A stretch of 61,946 nucleotides of DNA from NCBI GenBank assembly GCA_016208165.1, contig JACQYL010000011.1, forward strand, positions 1 through 61,946. The letters run 5' to 3'. The notes beneath the pieces are model-generated. The model saw only the letters and a program-made list of their open reading frames with translations, was not told the origin of the DNA and searched no databases. This DNA comes from Deltaproteobacteria bacterium. GTDB lineage: Bacteria > Desulfobacterota > Desulfarculia > JACQYL01. This document shows, piece after piece, positions 45,283-54,255 of the stretch; within the stretch, counting starts at the first letter, position 1; the number at the start of each line of letters is the position of its first letter. Position numbers and translations under genes: made by a program.

Positions 45283-45953
45283 TTTTCTCTTCGATCCTGA
45301 TTTGCTCGTCTCTGCGCATCTCACCAATGCGGCACAAAAGCCACATGTCCCGATCCAGCAGCATCGGCATCACCTCCTGATGGGCGAAAAAGACAAGCGA
45401 GCCATCTGCTTTTGGCTCATTGGTTTTCAGCGTAGCGAAAAGGAGAATGAGCGAGCTTGGCGAGCCCGGAAGACAGGGATGCGCGGTGGATTTTGGGACA
45501 TGTGGCTGCGTATTTGAGTGAGCTATTCGACGGGACGATAAGAGGCTGATATAGAGGAGCGAGGCTCTTGGAATGTATTGTCCCAATCAGCGCTTTGGTT
45601 GACGAATTATGGCTTAAAAGTACAGGCGTCAGAAATGCTTTGACGATAGGACGTGAAGGGTTTAATTTATCCAAATAATGGCAAATGTTCATTTTTTGTT
45701 CGCATACTTCGGAAAAGGCCCAAAACGCTCCAAGGATGGCGCAGGACTCGGTCCTTGTTTCGGACTCGCCCCAATACCGCGACTGCAGCCCTGAACGGAG
45801 GTTCGTAAACAAGGCGTGCATCATTCCTGCAAAAGACTCTTGAAGGCAGAACGCACGTACACATAGGTGTTCGAGGCCTCTAATTTATTGATACACGAGA
45901 TGCAACTGTCTGATGAACCGGGGTCACGCATTCTTTAATTTAGGACATACACC
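45283..45953. other. Region without a supported gene
   Basis: About 670 bases. Minus-strand frames of 108 and 135 codons (45260-45586 and 45417-45824) overlap each other, lack ribosome binding sites and resemble no family. The stretch probably marks the left end of the accessory region that runs to the tRNA at 60.5 kb. Confidence 0.45.
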
Positions 45954-48884
45954 ATGGAAGCGAATGAGTATCCAACGAACCTTAGATATGAATCGGGAAA
46001 AGTGGATTCAGAACACAAAGAAAGGAACTCGATACCTGACGGTTTCAAGACCATTGTGGAACAATCACAAGATGGAATTTTTCAATATGATATTATCTCA
46101 ACGGAATTTGTATTATGGAATAAGAAATTCGCTGATCTGTTTGGAATTGACGACAAAGAACACGGTCGAATAGTAAGTCGAAAGACTGTGTTGATGCGTA
46201 TCCATCCAGACGACAGGGACAAGGTGCGGAAAGCGGCGCAAGCATCTCTAGTACCGGGTTGCCCCGGCGGAGAGATTGAATACCGGTTTTTGGATGAGGA
46301 TGGATCCGTTCGATGGATGCATGACAAATGGGTTGTAATCCGTGATGATTCCAGCCGTCCCGTTGCCTTCCAAGGGATTGTCCGCGACAATACAAAGCAG
46401 AAGAAGGTCGAAAGAGCCCTGGAGGAAAGCGAAAAACGGTTCACGGAACTGGCGGAAAACATCCAGGACGTGTTTTTCCTGGCTACCTTCGAAAGGCCGA
46501 GGCGAATTCTGTATCTCAGCCCCTCCTTTGAACAGGTGTGGGGCCTTAAGCGAGAGGAGGCGTACAAAGATCATAGGAAATGGCTGGAAGCCGTGCATGA
46601 GGAGGATCGACAGAAGGTGTATTTGACCTTGGAAGCGTTCCTTCAGGGCCGGGCGGAATACAATATGGAATTCAGGATCGTCCGACCTGACGGTTCCATT
46701 CGGTGGGTCTGGGCCAGAGGCGTCCGGATCCAAGGGGAGGAAGGCAAAACTGACCGGGTCGCCGCAATCGCGCGGGACATCACCGAACGCAAGAAAATGG
46801 AGCAGGCTCTGCAAGAGGCCAAACTGGCGGCCGAAACCGCCAACCGCGACCTGTTGCAGCTGAACGGGCAGCTTGAACAAGCCATTGCGGACGCGAACAG
46901 GATGGCCTTGGCAGCGGAGATAGCCAACGTGGCCAAGACTCAATTTCTCGCCAATATGAGCCACGAAATTCGTACCCCTCTAAACGGTGTCGTTGGAATG
47001 ACCACTTTGCTCCTCGATACGAAGCTCACCCCGGAACAGCACGATTACGCTGAACTGATTCGCACGAGCTCGGATGCTCTGCTGGGCCTGATAAACGATA
47101 TTCTGGACTTCTCCAAAATCGAAGCCGGAAAACTGGAGCTGGATTCCGTCGACTTTGATATCAGGGTCACCGTAGAGAATCTTGTCGATACCCTGGCTGT
47201 TAAAGCCAGCGAAAAGGGGCTTGAGTTTGTGTGCTGGGTTGCCCCCGAACTTCCCTCGCTCCTGCGCGGTGATCCCGGTCGTTTGCGTCAAATCCTTGTC
47301 AACCTGGCAGGCAATGCCATCAAGTTAACCGAAAAAGGCGAGGTGTTCATCCGAGTTGGGATAGAAGAAGAAACCGATACCCACGTACGGGTGCGTTTCA
47401 GCGTTTTCGACACCGGAATCGGTATTCCCGAGGACCGAGTTAGTAGTCTGTTTCAACCTTTCACTCAGGTGGACGCCTCGACCACGCGTAAATATGGTGG
47501 CACAGGTCTGGGATTGGCCATTTCCCGTCAACTGGTGGAGGCGATGAATGGACGGATTAGGTTGGAGAGCGCCGAAGGCAAGGGATCTATGTTCTGGTTT
47601 ACAGTGAATTTGGAAAAGCAACCAGAGGGCCGGGAGGCGGAGATCGTCATTCCCGAGGATATCCGAGGGCAGCGGATCCTAGTCGTGGATGACAACGCCA
47701 CCAACAGGAAAGTATTTACGGGGTACCTTGGATCATGGGGTTGCGTCTATGAAGAGGCCGTGGATGGAAAGCAGGCGATCGAGAAGCTGACAGAGGCCGC
47801 ATCTCAAAAGAGGCCCTTCGGTGTTGCCATCCTGGACATGCACATGCCTGAAATGGACGGTGAGACGCTCGGAAAAATCATCAAGGGAGATCCGAATCTG
47901 GCGAGCACCATCCTTGTCCTTCTTACGTCCGTCGGCCAGCGGGGTGATGCCGCCCGCCTGAGGGAAATCGGTTTTGGTGCGTACCTCACCAAGCCGGTTA
48001 AACGTTCTCAGCTTTACGATGCGATAGCCACTGCGGTCGGCGCGAGAAGCGCTGGTGTGACGGCGCCGGCTCCCTCCCTCATTACAAGGCATACACTGGC
48101 GGAAAACCAGAAGGGCCGGTTTCGTATTCTCGTTGCCGAGGACAACATCGTAAACCAGAAGGTGGCTTTAGGGATGCTGGGCAAACTTGGCTACCGCGCC
48201 GATGTGGTTTCGAACGGCGCGGAAGCCGTCGAGGCCCTTGAACGGAAGTCCTACGACCTGGTCTTAATGGATGTCCAGATGCCGGAAATGGATGGCTTTG
48301 AAGCCACCCAGACCATTCGGGACCCCCAATCCAGGGTTCGTAATCCAAGAATTCCCATAATCGCCATGACCGCACATGCCATGGAAGGGGATCGAGAACG
48401 ATGTCTCGCCGCGGGAATGGACGATTACGTGAGCAAGCCCATCCAGCCCAAGGAACTCGCGGATGCCATAGAGAGACAGTCTTCCGGAACTCTGCGGTTG
48501 GAACCCCCTGAACCCCCCGAAGCACCGGCGCCGGAATCGGAAAAAGAAATCTTTGACGGGACATCACTACTCCATAGACTCGAGGGGGACGAGGACCTGT
48601 GTAGGGATATCCTGATGGGTTATGTGGAAGATCTGCCTATTCAGATGGAAAAGCTGGAATCTGCCTTGAGAAAGAACGATATGTCAGTCGCAGTTCGGCA
48701 GGCGCATTCGATTAAAGGAGCATCCGCCAACATCGGAGCCCAGCGATTGCGCGACACGGCTCTCGAGATAGAATCCGCGGGAAAGCGCGGTGAAACAGAA
48801 ACCATGCTCTTCCTTGTTCGGAAAATGGGCCGGGAATTCGAACGGTTCAAAGCCTTGGCTTCGCATGCGACATTCGGAGAATGA
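45954..48884 (+). CDS. Hybrid sensor kinase: PAS-PAS-HisKA-HATPase-REC-REC-HPt
   Basis: A 976-residue cytoplasmic hybrid kinase. Two PAS/PAC units (about 30-155 and 160-282), HisKA with FLANMSHEIRTPLNGV (His337), HATPase (about 440-560; DTGIGIPEDR, GGTGLGLAIS), a first receiver (about 570-690; VAILDMHMPEMDG), a second receiver (about 722-845; LVLMDVQMPEMDG) and an HPt domain with AHSIKGASANIG (about 883-894). No membrane helix, so it senses an internal signal. A diguanylate cyclase with its own receiver follows after 43 bases, and is the likely target of the phosphorelay. Confidence 0.9.
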   Translation: MEANEYPTNLRYESGKVDSEHKERNSIPDGFKTIVEQSQDGIFQYDIISTEFVLWNKKFADLFGIDDKEHGRIVSRKTVLMRIHPDDRDKVRKAAQASLVPGCPGGEIEYRFLDEDGSVRWMHDKWVVIRDDSSRPVAFQGIVRDNTKQKKVERALEESEKRFTELAENIQDVFFLATFERPRRILYLSPSFEQVWGLKREEAYKDHRKWLEAVHEEDRQKVYLTLEAFLQGRAEYNMEFRIVRPDGSIRWVWARGVRIQGEEGKTDRVAAIARDITERKKMEQALQEAKLAAETANRDLLQLNGQLEQAIADANRMALAAEIANVAKTQFLANMSHEIRTPLNGVVGMTTLLLDTKLTPEQHDYAELIRTSSDALLGLINDILDFSKIEAGKLELDSVDFDIRVTVENLVDTLAVKASEKGLEFVCWVAPELPSLLRGDPGRLRQILVNLAGNAIKLTEKGEVFIRVGIEEETDTHVRVRFSVFDTGIGIPEDRVSSLFQPFTQVDASTTRKYGGTGLGLAISRQLVEAMNGRIRLESAEGKGSMFWFTVNLEKQPEGREAEIVIPEDIRGQRILVVDDNATNRKVFTGYLGSWGCVYEEAVDGKQAIEKLTEAASQKRPFGVAILDMHMPEMDGETLGKIIKGDPNLASTILVLLTSVGQRGDAARLREIGFGAYLTKPVKRSQLYDAIATAVGARSAGVTAPAPSLITRHTLAENQKGRFRILVAEDNIVNQKVALGMLGKLGYRADVVSNGAEAVEALERKSYDLVLMDVQMPEMDGFEATQTIRDPQSRVRNPRIPIIAMTAHAMEGDRERCLAAGMDDYVSKPIQPKELADAIERQSSGTLRLEPPEPPEAPAPESEKEIFDGTSLLHRLEGDEDLCRDILMGYVEDLPIQMEKLESALRKNDMSVAVRQAHSIKGASANIGAQRLRDTALEIESAGKRGETETMLFLVRKMGREFERFKALASHATFGE

Positions 48885-48927
48885 ACACCCGGGTTTGAAA
48901 TGGAACCCAAGAAATCGGAACCGCATT

Positions 48928-49845
48928 ATGAGGGTATTGATTGCTGAAGACGATGTGACCAGCCGCCGCATCCTCGAATCCACGCTGGCAAAGTGCGGCT
49001 ACGAAGTCACCGCCGTCCGTGACGGAGCCGAGGCATGGCGCGCGATGCAAGCGGACAATCCACCTCTACTGGTCGTGCTTGATTGGATTATGCCTGAAAT
49101 GGATGGTGTGGAGGTGTGCCGCAATATCAGAGCCCATATCCCCATGCACGAACGCTACGTGTACATCATCCTGCTGACTTCGAAAGGGTCAAAGGAAGAG
49201 GTTGTGGTCGGCATAGAAGCGGGTGCGGATGATTATATGGTGAAACCGTTCCACCCTCAGGAGCTCCGAGTGCGCATCCGAGCCGGCCAAAGGATCGTGG
49301 AACTTCACTCCGAACTGGTTTCCGCAAAGGAGGCTTTGAAGATACAGGCAACTCTTGACACGCTGACAGGGCTCCTTAATCATGGCGCCATTCTCGAACG
49401 GCTCAAGATGGAACTCTCCCGAGCGCGACGAGAAAGAAGGAGCCTCGGTGTGGCAATGATTGACATTGACCATTTCAAGCGAGTGAACGATTCTTTGGGA
49501 CATTTGACGGGCGACGGGGTGCTGAGGGAATGCGCCAAGAGAATCCTTTCCACAGTCAGGGACTACGACTCCGTAGGGCGGTACGGAGGAGAGGAATTCT
49601 TGATTATTCTTCCAGGGGTCCAGGAAGTTGAAGCGAAAAACGTATTGGAGAGAGTGCGAATGGCCGTTGGAGAGCGAGAGATGGTCTTAGCGGATAAGGC
49701 CATTCGGGTGACTGTAAGCTCGGGTGTGGTGAGCTCAGACGGGAGCGGAAATGCGGATGAGGTAATACAAGCTGCAGACGCTGCACTATATCAAGCCAAG
49801 AAATTGGGGCGCAATCGCGTTGAATGCTCCAAGGATAATGAATAA
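48928..49845 (+). CDS. Response regulator with GGDEF (diguanylate cyclase) domain
   Basis: A 305-residue protein: receiver (1-120; phospho-Asp in VVLDWIMPEMDGVE, Lys in YMVKPFHP) and a GGDEF domain (about 145-300). The active-site loop reads RYGGEEFLIIL, so it should make cyclic di-GMP, and an inhibitory-site RxxD (RDYD) lies five residues before it, so product feedback is expected. The frame is open 46 codons upstream inside the kinase gene, but the ATG at 48928 starts at the receiver's first strand MRVLIAEDD. It follows the hybrid kinase and probably takes its phosphate. Confidence 0.9.
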   Translation: MRVLIAEDDVTSRRILESTLAKCGYEVTAVRDGAEAWRAMQADNPPLLVVLDWIMPEMDGVEVCRNIRAHIPMHERYVYIILLTSKGSKEEVVVGIEAGADDYMVKPFHPQELRVRIRAGQRIVELHSELVSAKEALKIQATLDTLTGLLNHGAILERLKMELSRARRERRSLGVAMIDIDHFKRVNDSLGHLTGDGVLRECAKRILSTVRDYDSVGRYGGEEFLIILPGVQEVEAKNVLERVRMAVGEREMVLADKAIRVTVSSGVVSSDGSGNADEVIQAADAALYQAKKLGRNRVECSKDNE

Positions 49846-50458
49846 TCGCACTGGATCGGTTTGAAAAAGATCGGCGTATCGATAAATTAGGCGATCCCGA
49901 CACAGTGCCGTTAGGTAATCACACGTTGATTCCGGATGTTATCAGCCGATCGTGAATCACAGGGTGGTTACAATGTCGTCTGGAGCTTAGCGGATGTGAT
50001 TATCCACAACAGGGTTAGCTTTCATTTCGTCGGGCGAACAAACCGCCAACATAAATCTTGCTTCATATGGAAGGCGGCAAAGCGCAAGATTTTATAGGCG
50101 ATTTACGGCGAACCGTGGTTCGCGGCGGCCATCCCACCTATCCCGGATTTCCCCTGGTGCAAGGTGGTTAAAGCGGGTACGGCCGAGGCCTTTACCGTGT
50201 GGCGTTTTCGTTCCCTTATGATCCTGGCGCTGGTATTGGGGACTCTGGGGTTGCTGATGCCGGCAGGGTTGGTCCTTCAATAACGCAATCTCGGCAACTG
50301 CACCGATCCGGGACCGCATTGCGTGGCAGCATGGAAAAGCACGTCGTCAGGGTTTCTCCGGCCCAGAAGGGTTTCGGCCGTTGTGCTTGGTTTGGGCCAA
50401 GGCTGGATAAGCGACAAAGGAACTGGGTGGGATTGCAGATGAGGTCGAGGGAAATAAT
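49846..50458. other. Region with gene debris, no supported gene
   Basis: 613 bases. One plus-strand stretch ending with TAA near 50283 encodes a hydrophobic tail (RSLMILALVLGTLGLLMPAG) without a credible start, probably a fragment of a lost membrane protein gene. Nothing else can be supported. Confidence 0.4.
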
Positions 50459-50751
50459 GGGGACGTCCGTGCTTTTATACCTTTATTCTCCCGATCCTGA
50501 ACAAGAGATGGGCGTGGTTTTCTATACTCGGCCAGGCCAAACAGTCGGTTCTCGTTTCGGGGGCGAATTTCGAGGGCCGGTTAACGAAATTCAACCGATC
50601 AGAATCGCACCGGAATATCCTCCGTCTTTCGACCCCTGTGACGATCACATGATGCAGCGCCCCCGGCGCGTCTATTCTTGCTTTCCGAGGCATGGGCCTC
50701 TCATATCAAGTGAAATGAATTCTTATAAAGCTTAAAAGCATGGACGTCCCC
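50459..50751 (-). mobile_element. Non-autonomous RAYT-derived element, copy 1
   Basis: A 293-bp element with perfect 10-bp ends GGGGACGTCC that extend, with one difference, to 19 bp (GGGGACGTCCATGCTTTTA). Between the ends on the minus strand lies only the start of an IS200/RAYT-type transposase (MPRKARIDAPGALHHVIVTG, then ERRRIFRCD...LNFVNR), so it is an internally deleted derivative that would need a transposase in trans. A second copy of equal length lies at 53686-53978. Both are preceded by GGAAATAAT, which may be the target flank. Confidence 0.75.
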
Positions 50752-50832
50752 ACCATGTCCCCTGTTTCAAAAATTCGAAAGGAATCCGAGGAAAACTCCT
50801 TAAAGTTCCCCGCAGCCTCACGCCATTAAACA

Positions 50833-51153
50833 CTATTTTACGGTCCCGCGGTAGGTCCCTGCCTTTTGGAGAGCAGCCTCCATCTCTTCTATGGAGATCA
50901 GATCAGGGGAATAGTCTACTGTGTTGATCTCTTTGAAGTTCATCCTTGCTCTCTCGACCCTTGTTACGCCTTTCAGCCCTTCCAGGGCCGTTTTCCCCAC
51001 ATCGGTTCAAGATGCATAGCCACTTAATAGCAAGTTTACTATGATTGGAATAAAATCTGATTTATCACTCTCGGCTGTTGAAACCGAATTGGTTAAGAAA
51101 AATGCGATGGCAAAAATCAGTACGGCCACGGATGGGCGGATTCTCACGGCCAT
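50833..51153 (-). CDS. Candidate selenoprotein: exported MerP/HMA-like protein with in-frame UGA
   Basis: An ATG at 51153, preceded by GGAGGT, opens a frame with one TGA (51007-51009, codon 49) that otherwise runs to TAG at 50833: 106 residues if the TGA is read as selenocysteine. Residues 1-27 form a signal peptide (VAVLIFAIAFF, then STAES). Residues 34-102 resemble a heavy-metal-associated domain (FIPIIVNLLLSGYAS-U-TDV; GKTALEGLKGVTRVE; NTVDYSPDLISIEEMEAAL; KAG). The TGA falls where HMA proteins carry the second metal-binding Cys, 8 residues before the conserved Leu; the first Cys is replaced. A SECIS-like hairpin follows. The alternative is a pseudogene with a nonsense mutation. Confidence 0.55.
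50974..50990 (-). promoter_or_regulatory. SECIS-like hairpin downstream of the in-frame UGA
   Basis: On the minus strand CGGCCC-TGGAA-GGGCTG forms a 6-bp stem (one G-U pair) with a 5-base loop UGGAA. The loop starts 22 bases after the UGA. Bacterial SECIS elements sit inside the coding region, with 16-37 bases between UGA and a small loop that has a G in its first two bases; this hairpin meets these rules. The family knowledge is established, the assignment is inferred. Confidence 0.5.
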
Positions 51154-51363
51154 GTGCGACCTCCATTTCTCTTATTGGATTCGAATACATTGTAATCCGG
51201 TAGACCGCCGAACAGGTAACGATCACATGCCAAAGACTCAAACAGCGGGGGACAAGCGGTTGATTGAGATTGTCATCAGTCTGTCAAAATTGCAAATATC
51301 ATCGTACCCTTTAGTTATAAATTAAATTTTACACGATTCTTCAATATACTGTCAATTTTTACG

Positions 51364-51373
51364 TGAAATTGCT
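51364..51373. repeat. Left target-site duplication of the IS4-like element
   Basis: TGAAATTGCT directly left of the element, repeated exactly at 53620-53629. One more shared G could extend it to 11 bp. Confidence 0.8.
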
Positions 51374-53619
51374 CTGGATATTCGAAATAGTGATTCAAAG
51401 ATCCTGAAGGCAATCTTTTTAAGAGCAAAAAAAATTAGGAAAATTTCCCCTGGTCGTTGTTTTTCGATTTTTCTCTTGCCATTCCGAGGGCCGCCATATG
51501 CCCTCGCCACGTGGGCTGAGACGGCCACAGGATGGCGTAACGTAAGCATGATACATCCCCCCCCTCGATCAACGGTCAAATGCCCGTCCCGTTAGGATAT
51601 GGCGGCCTATTTTAGTAGTATTATCAATATGTTATATCTAATACCCGTTTGACAACTCCCACCTCGCCTGCTACGCTCGCACACCATGGATTTGATCAAA
51701 CGGGCCTCTCAACGAATCGCCGAACGACTCACCTGGTGCGTCGCCCACAGGGACCAGGCCGGTATCGCAAAAGACCTCGCCGAGGGCAAAGACATCTCCG
51801 AAGTCTATGGCCTTGGCGAAGCAGGACTCTTCGATGAGTTCTTCTACTTCCTGGATCAGTTCGGCATCATGGATCTATTCCTGGACCTTGACCCTCAACA
51901 TACCCAGCGCTCAAGCAATGTCACCTTCCCTGCCGTCATCCTTATTTATGTGATGCGCATCGTGGCCGGCCTTGCCTTCTTTTGGCATATCCACCCCGTG
52001 CTCCTTCGATCCCAACCCCTTATGAGGATTGTGGGATTCAACGGCACACAGATACGCCACGGCACCTCTCAGAGGGGAAAAAAGAACTCTTCCGCTCCTC
52101 CTGCCGATCAAAACTCAGAGGACAACATCCGAGGTCCTCTCTGCCCTGATTCCATCGCCGCCTACATTCAGGCCATCTCCGCACACGCCCTGGAACGTTT
52201 CTTTAACCGTGTGATCTCTATCCTGGCAGCCAAGTCCTTCTTCCCCAAGCGCATCCACGCCCTTTTGGATTCCTCGGAGATTCAATCCACCGAAGCGTGT
52301 GAAGGCTGCGGGAAAGTCGGCAAAGAGAAAGCCCCCCAGCTTCGTCGTAGAAAAAACCGTATCCGTAAAGTCATGGAAGCCGTCTTCGGTTTTAAGCTCT
52401 GGGTCGTCTGGGACCCTGTCAGTCGTCTTCCCCTTGCCATCCGCTTTGCGACAATCGAGCACAGCGATCTGGATTTCGCCCGCGAAGTCGTCAGCCAAGC
52501 CGTAAGCAACCTTACCCCCCATGCCACGATTGCATCTCTGGCCATTGATCGGGGTTTTGTGGACGGCCCGTTTCTGTGGTGGCTTGCACAGACCATGCAG
52601 ATCACCTTCTACATCCCGGCCAAGACCAATATGAACGTTTATAAGGACGCTCTTTCCCTTATAGAGACAGGCATTGCCCAAACCAGAGAGAGAAAACGCA
52701 CCATTGGGGCCGGGAAAAACAAGACCACCGTGATGGATCGTTGGCGCGTGGTGGGCATCGAGGGCCTTATCTCTGCCGGCTTTTACGGGGAGAAGGGAAG
52801 TGGGAGTCATGAAAATCGTCCCGACTTTGCCCCCAACCCTATCAACGCCGTGGCGGTCGTAGACGACCCTTACAAGGTCAATAACCCCAATGCCGACACT
52901 CTCGTTATCCTTACCAACGCCCCCGTACAAAAACCCCTTAAGGTCTATGACGGCTATGACGCCAGAAGTGAGATCGAAAATACCGTGTTCCGCGAGGCCA
53001 AGCAGGCATGGTTCATTCAACGTCCGCCCCGCAACAATGCCTCCGCCTTCCGAGCCCATGTCTATCTGACCATGATCGTCATGGCCCTTACCACCGCCTT
53101 CCAAACCTGGATGGACCAGCAGGATAGACTTGAGCAGGCCGGAAACGAGACCGGCATACGAAAGTTTCGCCAAAAGGTTAAACAGGAAAACGGCAACAAG
53201 CTGATTCTCTTTGACGAACACCGCTATGCAATCTTTGACACCTATGAGGTCCTTATCCTCTGCGGCCGAACCGTCCTCATGCCCACGGGCGTCCCCGAAA
53301 CCATCACCAAAAGGGATATATTGCTCAAGTACGGCGCATTACTGGAATAACCTCATACGCTCTTTCGGCCGTTCTTATTTTCCCTGACCCGAATCAGTTT
53401 TCAGGTTCCCGGTTGGTCTCTCCTCTCCTTTTTTACGCTTTCCCCATCACACGCCAACTTCCGACCTCCTTCTCGCATGGAGGATGTTTCACTCCTTTTG
53501 CCGCCCCTGATTCCCCCCTTGCACACAATTCTTGCCTCTCCGTACGTCTCGCTGAAGCCCTCTGACACCCATTCTGACAAGAATCCTCAAACCCAGGTTT
53601 CACTATCTCAAATATCCAG
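51374..53619 (+). mobile_element. IS4-like insertion sequence with terminal repeats and 10-bp target duplication
   Basis: A 2246-bp element. The left end starts CTGGATATTCGAAATAGTGA and the right end, read on the minus strand, starts CTGGATATTTGAGATAGTGA (18 of 20 identical). It is bordered by perfect direct repeats TGAAATTGCT. It carries one transposase gene. The clean duplication indicates a recent or undisturbed insertion. It lies about 220 bases upstream of the candidate selenoprotein start and might affect its promoter. Confidence 0.85.
51686..53350 (+). CDS. DDE transposase, IS4 superfamily
   Basis: A 554-residue transposase. The catalytic triad can be read as Asp in HALLDSSEIQ (about 188-197), Asp in LAIDRGFVDGPF (about 286-297), and Glu in GYDARSEIENTVFREAKQAW (about 425-444), the last resembling the Y-x2-R-x3-E ... 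K signature of the IS4 group. A zinc-knuckle-like CEGCGK and a basic stretch (RRRKNRIRK) lie between the first and second Asp. The gene is intact, with no frameshift or internal stop, and fills most of the IS between the terminal repeats, so the element may be active. Confidence 0.85.
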   Translation: MDLIKRASQRIAERLTWCVAHRDQAGIAKDLAEGKDISEVYGLGEAGLFDEFFYFLDQFGIMDLFLDLDPQHTQRSSNVTFPAVILIYVMRIVAGLAFFWHIHPVLLRSQPLMRIVGFNGTQIRHGTSQRGKKNSSAPPADQNSEDNIRGPLCPDSIAAYIQAISAHALERFFNRVISILAAKSFFPKRIHALLDSSEIQSTEACEGCGKVGKEKAPQLRRRKNRIRKVMEAVFGFKLWVVWDPVSRLPLAIRFATIEHSDLDFAREVVSQAVSNLTPHATIASLAIDRGFVDGPFLWWLAQTMQITFYIPAKTNMNVYKDALSLIETGIAQTRERKRTIGAGKNKTTVMDRWRVVGIEGLISAGFYGEKGSGSHENRPDFAPNPINAVAVVDDPYKVNNPNADTLVILTNAPVQKPLKVYDGYDARSEIENTVFREAKQAWFIQRPPRNNASAFRAHVYLTMIVMALTTAFQTWMDQQDRLEQAGNETGIRKFRQKVKQENGNKLILFDEHRYAIFDTYEVLILCGRTVLMPTGVPETITKRDILLKYGALLE

Positions 53620-53629
53620 TGAAATTGCT
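53620..53629. repeat. Right target-site duplication of the IS4-like element
   Basis: TGAAATTGCT, identical to 51364-51373. Joining the flanks restores the sequence before insertion. Confidence 0.8.
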
Positions 53630-53685
53630 GTTTGCCGGATTCCTTATAAACGGCAAGTGCGCCTCGACCTTTCCTAGGAAATAAT

Positions 53686-53978
53686 GGGGACGTCCGTGCT
53701 TTTATACCTTTATTCTCCCGATCCTGAACAAGAGATGGGCGTGGTTTTCTATACTCGGCCAGGCCAAACAGTCGGTTTTTCTTTCGGGGACTCATTCCGA
53801 GGGCCGGTTAACGAAATTCAACCGATCAGAATCGCACCGGAATATCCTCCGTCTTTCGATCCCTGTGACGATCGCATGATGCAGCGCCCCCGGCGCGTCT
53901 ATTCTTGCTTTCCGAGGCATGGGCCTCTCATATCAAGTGAAATGAATTCTTATAAAGCTTAAAAGCATGGACGTCCCC
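53686..53978 (-). mobile_element. Non-autonomous RAYT-derived element, copy 2
   Basis: Same length (293 bp), same ends and nearly the same interior as copy 1, with a few base differences in the middle (around 53779-53803). It again encodes only the N-terminal stretch of a RAYT-type transposase on the minus strand. Copies 1 and 2 are in direct orientation and frame the selenoprotein candidate and the IS4-like element. Confidence 0.75.
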
Positions 53979-54255
53979 ATTGTATCCTCGCTTGGAAGGC
54001 GGGGAAAAATTGGCCAAAGGGCGGAAGCTCCGAAAACACCCTTCTGAACAAATCGGAATCCTTGAAGAAATTGGTTTAGAAAAGGCTGTTTTTACCGATA
54101 CCAAATGTGTCGGGACCTCTCGGGGCCGAGCGCCTGAGCCTTTCTCCGACAAGGTTTCCCCGAATTTGATGTTCACCGGCCTGGGAAGATCCATGATCAG
54201 CTGAGGTTCATCATCGCGCCCCGACCATCCGGATCTCCAAAGAAAGCGACTAAAT

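Noticed and set aside
45417-45824. 135-codon minus-strand frame
   Set aside because: No ribosome binding site, no domain, Ser/Leu-rich random-like composition and overlap with another equally doubtful frame.
50199-50735. 178-codon plus-strand frame across the left end of element copy 1
   Set aside because: It reads through the terminal repeat antisense to the transposase fragment and matches no family.
52115-53221. 368-codon frame antisense to the IS4-like transposase
   Set aside because: Gly/Val/Asp-rich shadow translation of an intact transposase gene.
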